From: Kalaharituber pfeilii
Taxonomy: Eukaryota > Ascomycota > Pezizomycetes > Pezizales > Pezizaceae
DNA: 64,000 bases
Direction of reading: 5' to 3'
Assembly: GCA_015179045.1 (NCBI GenBank)
Contig: WHUZ01000002.1
Span: forward strand, 1,922,001-1,986,000
Shown here: positions 1 through 12,151 of the stretch, piece by piece
Layout of the letters: every line of letters begins with the position of its first letter
Position numbering within the stretch: position 1 is the first letter of the stretch
The notes under the pieces: generated by a model
What the model was told of the DNA's origin: nothing
The model's input: the letters and a program-made list of their open reading frames with translations, nothing else
Databases searched by the model: none
Translations under genes and position numbers: made by a program

Positions 1-1467
1 CCCATGCGAATACTGGCATACTCTTATAGCGCAATCATGCGCCTAAATTCACCAATTAGTGACCAGTTCGCATTGAAGTACTGGAGTCCACCCACCTGCA
101 TAATAGTCTCGAAGTTGAACCCCATACCATTCCATAATGTAAATTCCCCACTACTTGACCCTGTCAAAAGTCTTCTACCTTCCGGTGTCCACTATTCACA
201 CTCACCTATCAGCTAATAGCTCTGAAGTTGACTTCGGGATTTACCACTGACCTTCACCACATTAATCGGATGCTTTATCTTGTTCAATGATGCGTGTGCA
301 TGCTTGGTGCACAGAGACATTGCGGGATTATCGCTGTATGCCGCTGGTGGTAGTAGCTATCCGTCATAAAAAAGACACCACATTAGACCGCCACTCCACG
401 CCAGGGGCTCCTATAAACACTCAGAAGCACCTACGTCAATGATATAGCTCGGAGCTGGTCGTAGCTGATTTATCCGCGGTGCCCGTACCCCCATCTGCCG
501 TATGGCCATATACTTCGCAACTGAGGATCCATAATCCGTGACCGGCCCTACAGTAATGCTAACATCAGTACCTATGCCGCCTCGAATTATCGAAGAACTA
601 ATTCTTTATACAGCTCAAGATTCATAATGCCAAAGAGCTGGAGCGCTCTTCAATTTCTCGAGAGAACGTATCAATTGCAGGTAAAGCAAGCCAGTACATA
701 CTCCTATGTAACGGTCTTCCGCGAGCTCTGAATCCTTCATTGTCGAACCCGGCAAACCCATCTCCACCTGCCCCAGTCGTTTTCATATCATTGTTTGCGT
801 AATTTGCCATGCTGACGTTTGAACGGTCGTTTGATGTCGAGGTGCACCGAATCGCAAAACCATGGGGTTTGCGTTACTAGTACTGCCGGCGATGTTGCTG
901 ATGCTATGAGAGCTTCGAATAGCACGCTGAAATAAATAGTAATTAGCTGTGCTGACCGAGTCGGCTCCCAGATGTTACTCTGGGAAACGCGAAATGTCAA
1001 GCGTGGCCGGGGGTTAGATAATCGTGCATGAGGATTGCACTAAGCTACTCTCAGCTTACTTCCACAGGTCGACCTTATACCTATCCTAGCAACAAAGGAA
1101 CATTTGCTTCATGCATCCAACAACATCGAAGTAACCATATCTGATGGGATAAATTTGAACGTTCTGATTATGTGCATATTTTATTCTCTAAGTTATTTAT
1201 CATTTACATATGTATGCGTACACATCTCTCATGATATGCCATAGAATAACAACTTCAAGAAGAACCAATAGCCTTACAGTTCCTGCATCATTGAAAGTAG
1301 TAAAGCAAAACAATATATAAAAGGAAACACCACGACCGTAATGCAAAACCTAGCCGAAGTCCCGTCCCAGAGCCAAAACGCACCAAAAAAGAAGAAAAAA
1401 AAGGAAAGACACGCCCAAATCCAAAGAGACCAAATAATCGTGATCATCAAGACATGATCAATATGTA
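1..1467. other. Intergenic region, no supported gene
   Basis: I see no gene here. Two short consecutive minus-strand ORFs (about 622-1000) have hydrophobic patches, but they show no family motif and no clear splice sites joining them. They could be the decayed remains of a membrane protein gene. From about 1300 the sequence is the 3' flank of the zinc transporter. Confidence 0.5.
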
Positions 1468-3170
1468 CTACTCGTTCATTGCAGATGAAATTCCAAGGAT
1501 ACCCATTCCCAAAAACGCAAAAATGACAGGAACCTTCAGGTTGTGGTATATAGATACTGCTTGCCCAAATAATTGAACAGCTACGTTCGACATGATACCC
1601 GCTGGGACACCATTAGTTTTCATGGTTGTTCAGGCTTCGACTACATTTGAAAGCACTTACCAGTCACTGCAAACAAAATGCCGTAACCAACCTCACTCGG
1701 AGGGCCCCCCTTGTGAGCTTTTAGCCACAACCACGCGACGAAGGCGCCGACAGGCTGACTAAGCCCACCCAAAAGGCTTGCCCATAATATCGCTGTAAAT
1801 CGTGATTTGAAAGCAAGGAAAAGCGGCAGTGACATAGCAAAGCCCTCTGTGATGTTGTGTATGAACAGTGCCAGAAAGACCTAAAGATTATTAAGATCTT
1901 ATTCCATCAAGCACTTGGGATCATTGCTTACCGCAAAACCTAGTGTTGGGTTGGCATGGTTGGTCGCGAATGTAATAAAACCCTACAGGACAATTCATCA
2001 GCAAACGACTCACAAATTCAAGAGTAGGTTTATATTACCTCAGGGATTTTATGCAGCGCAATGGCAAGACTGGTTTGCAGGCCAATGCTCAGGTACTCAT
2101 TTTTGGGGATGTGGTGATGCCCTGAATGGTCATGGCTATGTAGGGAAGCGGTACTGCGCCTTCTGATGGGCAGCGACGCCGACCCATTTACAGGCCGTCC
2201 TCGCTCTAAGTCGTTTTCCCTCGTTCCATCAATCTCCAACAGTAGCTCAGTAGAGCTGTTGCCAGTTTCGTTTACTGTGAGAGGTTTCCTAACAGCTTTA
2301 ATGTGCGGTAAGCACATTCTATCACATGGCCGAGTATCTGAGTACCCATAACATGTCCCATCCCCAGTGCAAGTCACCTTCCCTGTAACCAATGAGGTTA
2401 CGGACTCGGATAGCCGAACTTTCAGAGATGGCCGACGGGATATTGTCTTATTGGATAACAGTGGTGTGACTTCATCGACCAGCTCAACTCCATCAGTCCC
2501 AATACAAGAGGCCTTTCTTGAGCTTTGATCCGGCCCATTTGGTGTATTGTGGTCATGGTAGTGACCATGATCATGCCCGTGATGACCATGATGATGATGG
2601 CTATGCTCGCTTTCACATTCACTTTCTTCATCCAGTCCGTGGATATGCTTTGACCCGTCGACGTGCTCACAGTGTACTATAGAGGATGGTAGCGATCGGT
2701 GCAAGATTTCCGAAATGATGGACAACCCTGTGACACCGACCATGAAGAAGACGATAGACATGAAGTGGGCTGTTTGAGCGCTTTTCCCACTGTTGATGAG
2801 GTATACGCTGGCTTCTGGTAAAATCCCATATAAGGCACTAAAAATCTAAGCGATGGATGGAAGAAAAGCGTCAACTCTCATTTCTTGCATAAAGTTATGG
2901 AAACGCTTCACTGACCATCACGCCAAAGCTCAAACTCAATGAAGCAGACAGGAAGGTCGTATTCTTCCGAATATTGAAGTCCCTGAACCGTGGGATGTAT
3001 CTTGTGAAAAGATCAATGCATATTATTGACGACCCAATCACTAAATGACAATGGAATTAGCATCAAGTTGAACAACCTGAACAGGGACAATTGGTAAAGT
3101 CGAAATACTTACCACAAGCCAGACCACTTGCGGTGGACAGTATCCAACCGCGCGCATCAACTGAGGCCAT
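1468..3170 (-). CDS. ZIP-family zinc transporter (Zrt3-like)
   Basis: Predicted membrane transporter moving Zn2+ into the cytosol. The Zrt3 group exports stored zinc from the vacuole. The ATG at 3170 opens a short first exon (3170-3113) with a consensus GTAAGT donor. The remaining exons give about 460 residues, stopping at TAG 1468-1470. N-terminal membrane segments precede a long hydrophilic loop with a histidine/aspartate cluster (plus strand about 2555-2620), the usual metal-sensing loop of ZIP proteins. The conserved ZIP helices follow, one with ALHKIPEV and the next with HNITEGFAMSLPL, whose His and Glu residues form the metal path. Several introns split the last third. The C-terminus ends in a glycine-rich helix and a short tail. 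Assignment to ZIP is firm. The vacuolar (Zrt3) rather than Golgi or ER subtype is inferred from the loop and overall layout. Confidence 0.88.
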
Positions 3171-6018
3171 GGCAATGCGTGAATGCAATTCCGACTTGGC
3201 GACCGCTATTTCGACAACGATACAATAGCGAGATCCAGGCCGAAGAAAGTGGATCGCACCGTATTGTTTTCAGAACGTTGTAAAGCAAGAAATTACACAA
3301 AAGTACGGTGCTAGTTCGGTTTGCCCTGTTGCGCACTGCAAGGAAGGTAGACGGGTCAGTAAGGTAACTGCACCAAAGATTGGTGGATTAGGCTAAGGCA
3401 GGTTCAGTTGGGGGATTGTTGCAGCAACTTCTGCCAGGGTCTGCAAGAGACAGCTCTGGAACAAAAAAGCAAGTTTCACAGAGATGAACAGCGACGGGGC
3501 AAGGAGGCAATATAGTGAAGCTTGGGTGAGAAGCGAGGGCTGGAGAAAAGCAAGGGAGAGGCTAGCTGTCTATGGTCCAATACTTATATATATACGGTAT
3601 ATATAAATATATGTAATATCAGCACCTCCGAATGCCTGCCTCCACGGCACATTCAACAAAAACTGGGGGAAGAAATTGCAAGTGCTGTGGGCGGGATCTG
3701 CTGCGCATGCACCAAGATCCGCTTCGATCTAAGTTGCTTCAGATGGTCTCCAGCGCACCAATGTTGTCCCATCAAGTGCAAAATGTCAGGGAGATACTTA
3801 CACGAGCAGCAGAGCCCTCGAGAATGCGAGACAAAATCCGGCTCCAGGAATTCCCCGTACGGTGTTTGAGCTGCGATTCCCGCCTCCACTGGCTACCCTA
3901 ATATCCTTGAGGTATATATGTACAGTAGTTCAGTTCGGGATATATCACCAGCTGTCGAAATATTGCAAGTCGATTCAACTGCGCATGCGTGCTGGAGCTT
4001 GCTTCAAGCAGAGGACAAGGCGCCGAGCCGGGACCGTTCACCAGATATATGGAGGCAGCAATGAGAAGCGAGCTCGGGAGCTGCAGGAGCGCAGGTAGAC
4101 AGCTACTTGCCCGAGGGAGCAACACGTCAGTGTGGTGTTCTTACTAGCTGCAGCACACCACGATGCGGTGAGTGCTTTGAGTGAGGGGGGAGGAGTGGAG
4201 GAGTGAAGGAGTGGAGGGCAAGTCGAGCAGAGGGCCGTTGGATATGTAGCACTGCAGCACGAGACTGCACAGCATCCTTCGAACGTTTACTTGTGCGCAA
4301 AAATGTCCCAAGGTCACGCAGCGCTGCTAAGTAAGCAGCTGTCCCGTGGGCAGCCACCGTGGCCAGCAAGGTGTCCAGGCTAGCGGGCACCAGCAGGCGC
4401 TGGGCCCAGAGAGGTGCACACGGCTGTCTCACGCACACGCTGCAATAATGTAGGGCAGGCAGGACCCCGCACCCTCCCTTGCTGGATGCCTGCATACTAT
4501 GCATAGCAGATGTGCGGTGGTTGCACGGGTGCCGAGGCCCATCTCGCCCTCCAGGCAGTGCCAGACACAACTCGAGAGCAACATGCTGAATCTGTGTCTA
4601 GCACTGTGAAGAAGGTACATGCGTCAGTCGAATACTACGATGGATATACCAGGTATTAAATCGACGCCGCAAAACACTGAGAAGTATTATCCTCCATCAT
4701 GATTCCAGCATGTAGATTCCCTTGAACCTTGTATTGTATGTTTCTAGAGTTTACGGAACAAGCTTCCAGCTTTCGTCCGCTGCGTACCTTCGGAGATGTA
4801 CCTCTAGACGCTCGCAGCCGAGCTTGAGATGATTGCGACGCGACGAGCTTCCCAGGCTGCCGGGTACACGAAAGACAGAATGAAATGAAAACTTTCATAC
4901 TTCCACGGCTGCATAGCAGCTCTGGAGCATCATGCGTTGTACTACGCCCTTGAATTTGAATTAATCTCTCAAGTGTGTACCTTGACGGGCACTATTAGAT
5001 AAGCGCGACGATGCCTAAATACCCATTAAGCGACCTTATCCTCGGACCCTGCGTACGAGAACACCTCGGATCAGCGACCCTTGCCAATCCATCGCAATTC
5101 AAAATATCCACAAACTTTTGGCTTCTATAGATAGAGCAGATTGATGTCAGCTGTTTAGATATTGATGAGACAGGGTATATGCAACAAATCTACATCTCGA
5201 ATCTACAATCCGGGAACTGGATCACAAGATTTCATCTAGATTCTGCTGCAGTTGCAAGGATAGCAGGGAGGAGGATCGGCCGGGGGAAGCAATTCCAACT
5301 CAAGAGATGATGCACCTACGGGGGGCCAGACTATGTCGATCGGGGTACTTTAATCCTTTTACCTGGTTTTCACGGCCAGCTCCTCCTCCTTCTCCGTCCC
5401 ATCATTCCATCATTAAAAAAATGTAGTCTTCCTGTGTCTTCTCAAGGGAGTCCCTGATGAGGCTTTCGAGATAGAATGTTGAGAAAAGGCTTTTACTACT
5501 CAGCTTAGGGAGAAAATCAAGGAGGGTGGACCAGATATCCAACGTGTCCACGTTGCAAAGATCAAGCTTTACAATGTCAAGATTTCCATCGACAGTCACG
5601 AGCATGAAATCAGTAACTTCGACTCCCCAAAACCCCCTCCAAATTACTACAAACTACTACTTCCGGGAAATAAACCACGCCCGACTTTCTTCAATCCAAT
5701 GATGACTGTATTGACACTGTACCAGGTAATTTCCTCCGACCCTTACTTGCCATCCTGAAAATTTACATCTGGATGCTAACATGTGAAGCAGAGTGATCAA
5801 TGAACAGGAAAAAAAAAACTGATATTCAAGTTATCAAAAGGTTAATGGAGCCTTTCCAGAGTTGAATTCCCTATGAGAGCCATGATATGAGAACCGCAGT
5901 AAGGGAAGTCCTTGGGCGAACTATATGGCGTCTGGAAGAGTGTTTGAGGGTGGAGAAAGAGGAAGAGTTGTTAATGAATAAAAAAGTGAAGCACGGTTAG
6001 GAAATTTCGCTAATTCCT

Positions 6019-6050
<32 letters not shown>

Positions 6051-7146
6051 CTTTTCTTTTTTTTTTTTTTTTGTGAAAGAGCCTCAGAGTGGGCGATCTG
6101 TAATATCGCTCTTGCTGTTCAGATGTTAGTGTGTATGGACATCCTTACATTATACTTCCCAACTTGGAATATGAGTATGTTTGAAGGAATATTAATGAAT
6201 TTAGATAAAAATTGGGGAGCTTGATTTTTTGAGGTTAGGACGAAGCGATTGGCCACAGGTTTGGTCAGGTAATCTTCTTATTGAGTGGCGAAGGAGCAGG
6301 GGGATTCTGGAGGCGCTGAGGGAGGGAGATAGGTGCTGTTGCTTCATAGCTAGCAGGTATGAAAAGCAGGAATCATACGCACAGCAGGGAAGCAATTCAG
6401 CAGTTAAGTGTACATCCGCTTGCGTGTCCCGCGATGCTGGTTACTGACTTCTCGTGGATGGCAGCTCGATAGCACGCCAGCATGACAGTGTGTATGCTCA
6501 TCAGGAAGCTCTGAGCACGAGCCTGTACTTCTACCACTATGTAGCTAGATTATATGAAGGTAGAAGCAACAGGCGAGCATAATTTCCGCTAATGCCAGCG
6601 GTTTTTGAAGTCTCGCTGACACTCGGCAAGAAAGCGAGATCACCCGAAAATTGGAGGAAATAAAAGGTAAGCCTTTGTATCTAGCAGCATATTATTCAGT
6701 TATTCATTAATTTTGTTTAGCCCTTATAGAAAAGCAAAATAAAATCTTGATTTCCATTTCAAGAGTCACCTCAGATCAGTACCAGAATCGAGGACTAAGC
6801 ATGTCGTGGAATGTTTACTAGCAATTCCTGCTTGGATCTATAACTTTTCTACCCATCTTTCCTTCTCTTTCTTTCTTTTTTTATTGTTTTGGGGGTGGGT
6901 GCTTATGGATATGCTAGCTTCCAGTTGTTGATATCAATCAGACGGCGGCAGTGAAAATAACGTTTGACCTCCCTGTGTCTGTCATGTGACACCCGATTGT
7001 TAGCTGGGACCCTGTCCCGCGCCAAGACCGGCGCCAGGGTGCTCTGCCCAGGTCAACTCTATCCTTAAAGTCTCACGTCCCCGAAAGGTCGGCATCTTTC
7101 CCCACACTTCGCCCCTCTGTCCCCGCGCCGCTCCCGTATCACCCCA
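3171..7146. other. Long gene-poor region
   Basis: About 4 kb without a supportable gene. It holds an alternating AT tract near 3585-3615, a T-rich homopolymer at 6021-6072, and many short ORFs that conflict on both strands and lack family motifs. The right end, from about 6950, is pyrimidine-rich and GC-richer and is the likely promoter of the endonuclease gene at 7147. The left end is the promoter of the zinc transporter. Confidence 0.5.
6021..6072. repeat. Poly(T) tract
   Basis: A run of 30 T is followed by two C interruptions and more T, 52 nt in total. It may be a simple homopolymer or the tail of an old retroposed sequence lying on the minus strand. I see no target-site duplication around it. 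Confidence 0.9.
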
Positions 7147-8288
7147 ATGCCAATCCGCACTATCCTTGCCGCAGCCACTGGCGCCGCAACTGGTGTTATT
7201 GCAACGGTCCTCTACTTCAATTCCCGTGCAGGAGGATTCTCAGCTGCCTCTCAGCCGCCCAGAACCGCTGCTGTCCATGTCCCAGTCGCACCACCCACCT
7301 TTAAAGCAGACGAGCAGCCGTTGGTGGACCCTGCTGGCCTTTTCCAATATGGTGGGTCTAGCCCGCCCTCAAGGATCATTTTAATCTCTAAATATGGGAT
7401 TTTATCTAATTCGAGTTATGTGGAGGAGCAGGCTTTCCTGGCCCGGTAAGTGACTTGGCTAAGAGGAGTGCATATATTTCGAGTTACGACCGAAGGACCA
7501 GAAACCCCACCTGGGTAGTCGAGCACATCACCCCAGAATCTGTTGCCCTCAACAACGCGGACCGGAAGCACAGCGTCTTCCTCGAGGACGAGAGCGGTAT
7601 GTTTCCTCCCCGCAACATGCCCCCTCCAGACAGAGCGAGCCTTTCTCCAAACGCATGACCTAATCCAATCACTTGCTCTCCAGTCCCCGAGAAATTCCGC
7701 GCGAAACTCAAAAACTACTTCCGCAGCGGCTATGATCGGGGCCACCAAGCCCCTGCAGCAGATGCCAAATGGTCCCAAACTGCCATGGACGAGACCTTCT
7801 ACCTCACCAACATGTGCCCGCAGGTAGGCGACGGCTTCAATCGCGACTACTGGTCCCATTTTGAGGACTTTTGCCGCCGCCTCACCAAAAAATACCCTTC
7901 AGTCCGTATCATTACCGGTCCACTCTACCTACCCCGCCAGTACCCAGACGGGAAATGGCGAGTCTCGTATGAGGTTATAGGAAACCCGCCGAACGTTGCT
8001 GTGCCGACACACTTTTACAAAATTGTGCTTGGGGAGGACGGGACGCCGGGAGGGAAGGTTGCAGTTGGAGCGTTTGTGTTGCCGAATGCAGAAATTCATA
8101 ATTCAAGGAAATTGACCGAGTTTGAGGTACCGGTGGAAATGATTGAGAGGGCGAGCGGGTTGGAGTTCTTGGCCGAGTTGGAGCAGCCGAGGCGGAAGAG
8201 ACTCTGCGGAGAGGTGGAATGCAGTGTTGTCGTGAGGGATTTCAAAAGGGCAAACCAGCAGCAGCAGCAGCAGCCATTGAGGCAGTGA
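7147..8288 (+). CDS. NUC1: Mitochondrial DNA/RNA non-specific endonuclease (EndoG/Nuc1 type)
   Basis: A beta-beta-alpha metal nuclease of the mitochondrial inner membrane or intermembrane space that cuts DNA and RNA and acts in mtDNA turnover and apoptosis-like death. Exons 7147-7351, 7432-7596 and 7684-8288 join in frame with GT-AG introns. The N-terminus has a basic start and a hydrophobic segment (about residues 5-22) that serves as targeting and anchor. The catalytic DRGHQAPAAD motif lies in exon 3, with the general-base His in DRGH. The metal-ligand Asn lies in TNMCPQ. The conserved GPLYLP and PTHFYKI strands follow. The C-terminus ends in a short glutamine run from CAG repeats (about 8258-8275). 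Length of roughly 320 residues matches fungal Nuc1. The family call is firm. Confidence 0.93.
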
Positions 8289-9747
8289 CTGTTCCGCAGC
8301 CTCTAGTCACGTGATAATTCCGACCTGCGACATAGGGAACCCAGCGGCATGGTACTCCTTCTATAATATTTATTCCCACTTCTTGTAAATTCTTTTTTCT
8401 AGTTATATTTTTGATTCCCCAGTCAACACACCGTTGGCAATTTATATGCGTTGTACCTGCCGATTGAGCGTCTATTCATTCAGCATTCAGTAACAGAGAC
8501 CCTCTCTATGATGACATTATTTTAGAATACAACGGGGGTCCGTCTAGTATTTCGCAGCCTCTCCCTCCCTCTGAGCTCGGGATATGTACTGTTTCGATAC
8601 GACGTTCCAGGCAGCCATGTACTTGTCCATGCATTTTACGATACATGACTAGACGGCCTTGTGAGTAGATGGTGTGCCTAAGGGAAGAGGGGGGAGGTAT
8701 ATACCTCTTCTCCGGAAGATAAGGAAGTTCCAGGCTTGGGAATGCACTTTTCGTAGCAGTGTTCGTTTATTTTCTGTATTTTTTCAGGGAGCATGTGAGT
8801 GACTGAACGACCGTTGGATTTGGGCAATCAGGACTAGGTTGTAGAGACGGACCTCGATGAGCAGTCGTGCATCTATAAGGCGAACATATACCAGTCAGCA
8901 ATCTGCCCATGGACACCAAACTTTCATTGCGATTGGTTGCTTTTGAAAGAAGGACTAATACTGACTTTCCACCGCCGTCTGGTTGCGAATCTCATTCATA
9001 ATAACCTGTCAACACATTCAGGAGGTAAACGATGCCTCCCGCTCACATTATTAGCTCTTTGCGCGTTGAGAGATGCTCAATTGCTTTCGTTGGCTCTTGC
9101 TGTGTCGTTGTCTTTTGCTCTCCCGGGCCATAGCACAGAACATACATCTTTCTTCTCCTGCGGCGTCTTTGCGCTCGCAAAAAGGTTTGTAAAGTCCATC
9201 ACTAAGAGGTGGGTCCTTCTTGCTTGGGACTGCCGGTTCAGTAGGGCTCGGGGGGGGTGGGGCGTTGCGGTGATGCACGTCGCAATTCGCTTTGTACGTC
9301 GACGTCCGGATCTTGCGCTGCGCTATGCACTTGCACAATTCTCACTGATGTAACTGCCTCGCACTGCGCGCATCGCCGCACGTGCCCGCAGCAGGCTAGG
9401 CGTCGCAGGCGAGTCTTGGCGCGCGGTAGTGTAGGAGAGGCCAAATTGGCTTCACCAGGGTGCGGTATCCCACTTGTCGAGGAACGACATTAACAATACC
9501 AGCGAGCGTCATCAGTCAGCATCGGGCGGGCCAGCAGCAGCAGTAGCAGCAGCAGTAGCAGTCCTCTGCCTGCTAACATTCTCCAGCATTAGCATTCATA
9601 TTTCTCGCCGTGAAACAATTGCACTTGAAGGGTCCCGAAGCATTGGTTAGAGCCATCATCCATCGTTGTCATTATCCATAATCCAACCATCCTATACCCA
9701 TTTCATACGAACAAAACCAGCATCCATCCCCTCAATAGCAGCACCAG
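8289..9747. other. Intergenic region
   Basis: No gene is supported. A CAG/TAG-rich imperfect triplet run lies at about 9533-9562. ORFs at 8937-9353 and on the opposite strand overlap each other and have no recognisable domains. The last 250 bases are likely the promoter and leader of the lectin gene. Confidence 0.5.
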
Positions 9748-11242
9748 ATGAAGTTCCTCTCTCGTTGGATCACAGTAGCCTTTGCGGCCCTAACACTGGG
9801 CCCCTCACTCTCTTCTGGCCAGAGCAGGGACGATCCGGACGTCAAGACTGTCCCGCTGCGCACACACAGCTTATACCAGGTTGGTAGTTACCGGAGCTTG
9901 GTAGTGGAAACATAAATGGAGGGAATGGCAGGGAATTGGAGAGCTAATCAACCTGTGATGCGTTGCGAGTGGGGAATAGCCGTACCTAGATTCAGACTTG
10001 CAGAGTAGATGGTTTGATTGGGGAGGAGATACGGTCATTCGGGCCGATCAGTAAGTTGTCCTCGTACAACGGCATGCATGCCGTATATACCGCTTCCGAA
10101 CCAAGCTACTAACCAGCAGCGCTCGGGGGCGGGTGGGTTAATCGTGCAGGTACATTCGCCTCACCGGAGACCGACAAGACCAAGCCGGATGGATCTGGTC
10201 AAGGTTACCTCTGACCGCAACGAACTGGGAGGTTCGTCATCATCCCCGTCTCACCGCTTTATCCCCTCTACGACATGACCCTGCAATTGACACGTCAACC
10301 TTCGGTTACTAGATTGAATTCGAATTCAAGATCCACGGCAAAGGAAGCCTCTACGGCGACGGCCTAGCGCTATGGGTTACCAAGCAAAGGGCGCAAGGAG
10401 GCCCTGTTTTTGGCTCAAAGGATAAGTTTGAGGGCTTGGGTGTCTTCTTTGATACGTATAAGAATAATAGGCCGGGGACAGTGTTTCCCTATGTTATGGC
10501 TATGCTTGGTACGCATGTCCACGATGGTCAACATATGAGAGGGGGCTTGGAGACTAATGTATGTGTTTGTGGGTGTTGGATATAGGTGACGGGCAAACAT
10601 CGTACAATCATGCCAACGACGGAAAGGACCAAGAGCTTGCGGGGTGCTCTGTACGTGTAAGCACCCTATGAGCGTATCTGGGCGTTTTGGCTGAAGATCG
10701 TGGATACAGGCACGTGGCATCCGCGGCAGCGTCACCCCGACCAAGGGCCGTTTGACGTACTTCCAGGAGAACTACCTGCAACTGGAGCTTCAGTATAAGG
10801 ATGAAAATGCATGGGTAACTTGCTTCAACGTTCCAAACGTCACTCTTCCAACCGTGTCGTACCTCGGATTCTCGGCGCACTGCGGTGAACTTTCCGGTTA
10901 GCCCCCCTTTTCCTACCCCATCCTTATACCTTTCTTCTCTCTGGTATCAGCCTCCGGATTCTGCTAACTCGTCTCGACGCAACACCTCAGACAACCACGA
11001 CATCATCTCCATCACCTCCAATAACCTGTACACTACAAAAGACCGGCAAATCAGACAACGCAAACAAGCCCAGGCCCATTGGTATCCCGACAAAGTCTGG
11101 CGGCAGCGGCTGGGGATGGTTCTTTATCAAGAGTATCCTTTTCATTGTGGTGGTGATTGGCGGGTATCTGGCTGGGTGGCATATAGGACGCAGAAAAGGA
11201 GTTCGAGGTTTTAGGGATGGGCGGAGAGGTGGGGCACGCTGA
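9748..11242 (+). CDS. L-type lectin cargo receptor (Emp46/47, ERGIC-53/VIP36 family)
   Basis: A type I membrane lectin that binds high-mannose glycoproteins and cycles between ER and Golgi. The ATG at 9748 starts a signal peptide (hydrophobic about residues 8-24). Exons begin 9748-9879, 9980-10050, 10150-10231 and 10313-10508, with further exons to the end. The family order is visible: SRWFDWGGDTVIR, RLTGDRQDQAGWIWS, GDGLALWVT, GVFFDTYKNN and a DGQTSYNHANDG loop for Ca2+ and sugar. Next come two Cys (about 10642 and 10817) and DNHDIISI. A membrane segment with GWGWFFIKSILF is in another frame. It is reached only if a 46-nt intron (11028-11073) is spliced out or the sequence has an indel. The end at 11242 assumes that intron. 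In the alternative frame the stop is at 11214. The lectin domain is firm and the C-terminus is not. Confidence 0.85.
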
Positions 11243-12118
11243 GATCAAGATTGTGCAGTTAGCCTGTGAGTAAGGCTGAACAAATGGGCGGGGAACCATA
11301 GCCCGTTGCGGCATGATGTGGTCTGGTGTTTGTATGGTGCCTGATGAGCGTTATGACGAGGGATCAAATGCAAGGGCTGTATCTTGTATTCTCTTTTTTC
11401 TGTTGGTATCTGCATTTGTTGGTATCGTAATTTTTGGTGACGTCTTGTCTGGAAAAATATAATCATTTATTCCCTATCAGTATTTCACGGTGGAGAGCCA
11501 CCCGTATAAGTTCTTCTTTCATGTTTTATTATTATTATTTTTCCAGACACTTCTTCGTATCTCTGAAGAAAGGTATAATGTATAAATGATTTGGTTTAGC
11601 TTTCTTTTTGCAACATCACAATGTGCCTGAAGACTTTTTCATGCAATTCCCAAGCTATCATATATACATTTACAAACGACGAATGCCTGGTGAGTCTTGG
11701 CAAAACGCCCGTACTGCTGGTAGTAGTGCCTCCCATCCATCCATCCGCACACCGGCCAGTACATTCATTCTTGTGTTCGAACATAGCCGTAAGTATGCAT
11801 AGCTCTCATCGAGCGGGGTACTCGAAAGGTGTAAGAAATTAGCTTCTTGCACCCTAGAAAAGATAGCTATTGAAAAAAAGGGAAAGTTTGACATTGCCCA
11901 GAAGGGAAAACTCTGGAATTACCCAAATCGGGAGTATAACAAGACCCTTGCTCTCGTGTGGAGAAGAAACGTATAAGTAGGGTCTTAGAAAAGGACCATT
12001 CGTTGCAGATGGATCTATAGAATTCCCAAGATAACCCCAGCGAGTCAAACAGAACATATCTCTCTCCTCTCTATTTTTACCACAAAAAAAAAAAGTAAAT
12101 GCTACTGAAACCTGCTGG

Positions 12119-12151
<33 letters not shown>

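Noticed and set aside
2422..2874. Alternative minus-strand frames within the zinc transporter
   Set aside because: They overlap the His-rich loop and helix exons of the ZIP gene in another frame.
4127..4620. Overlapping minus-strand ORFs of 147 and 63 codons
   Set aside because: Low-complexity His/Pro/Ser-rich frames without domains, in GC-richer intergenic DNA, with both frames equally open.
8937..9353. 138-codon ORF upstream of the lectin gene
   Set aside because: Opposing ORFs of similar length occupy the same bases, and none shows a family pattern. It is more likely non-coding leader or intergenic sequence.
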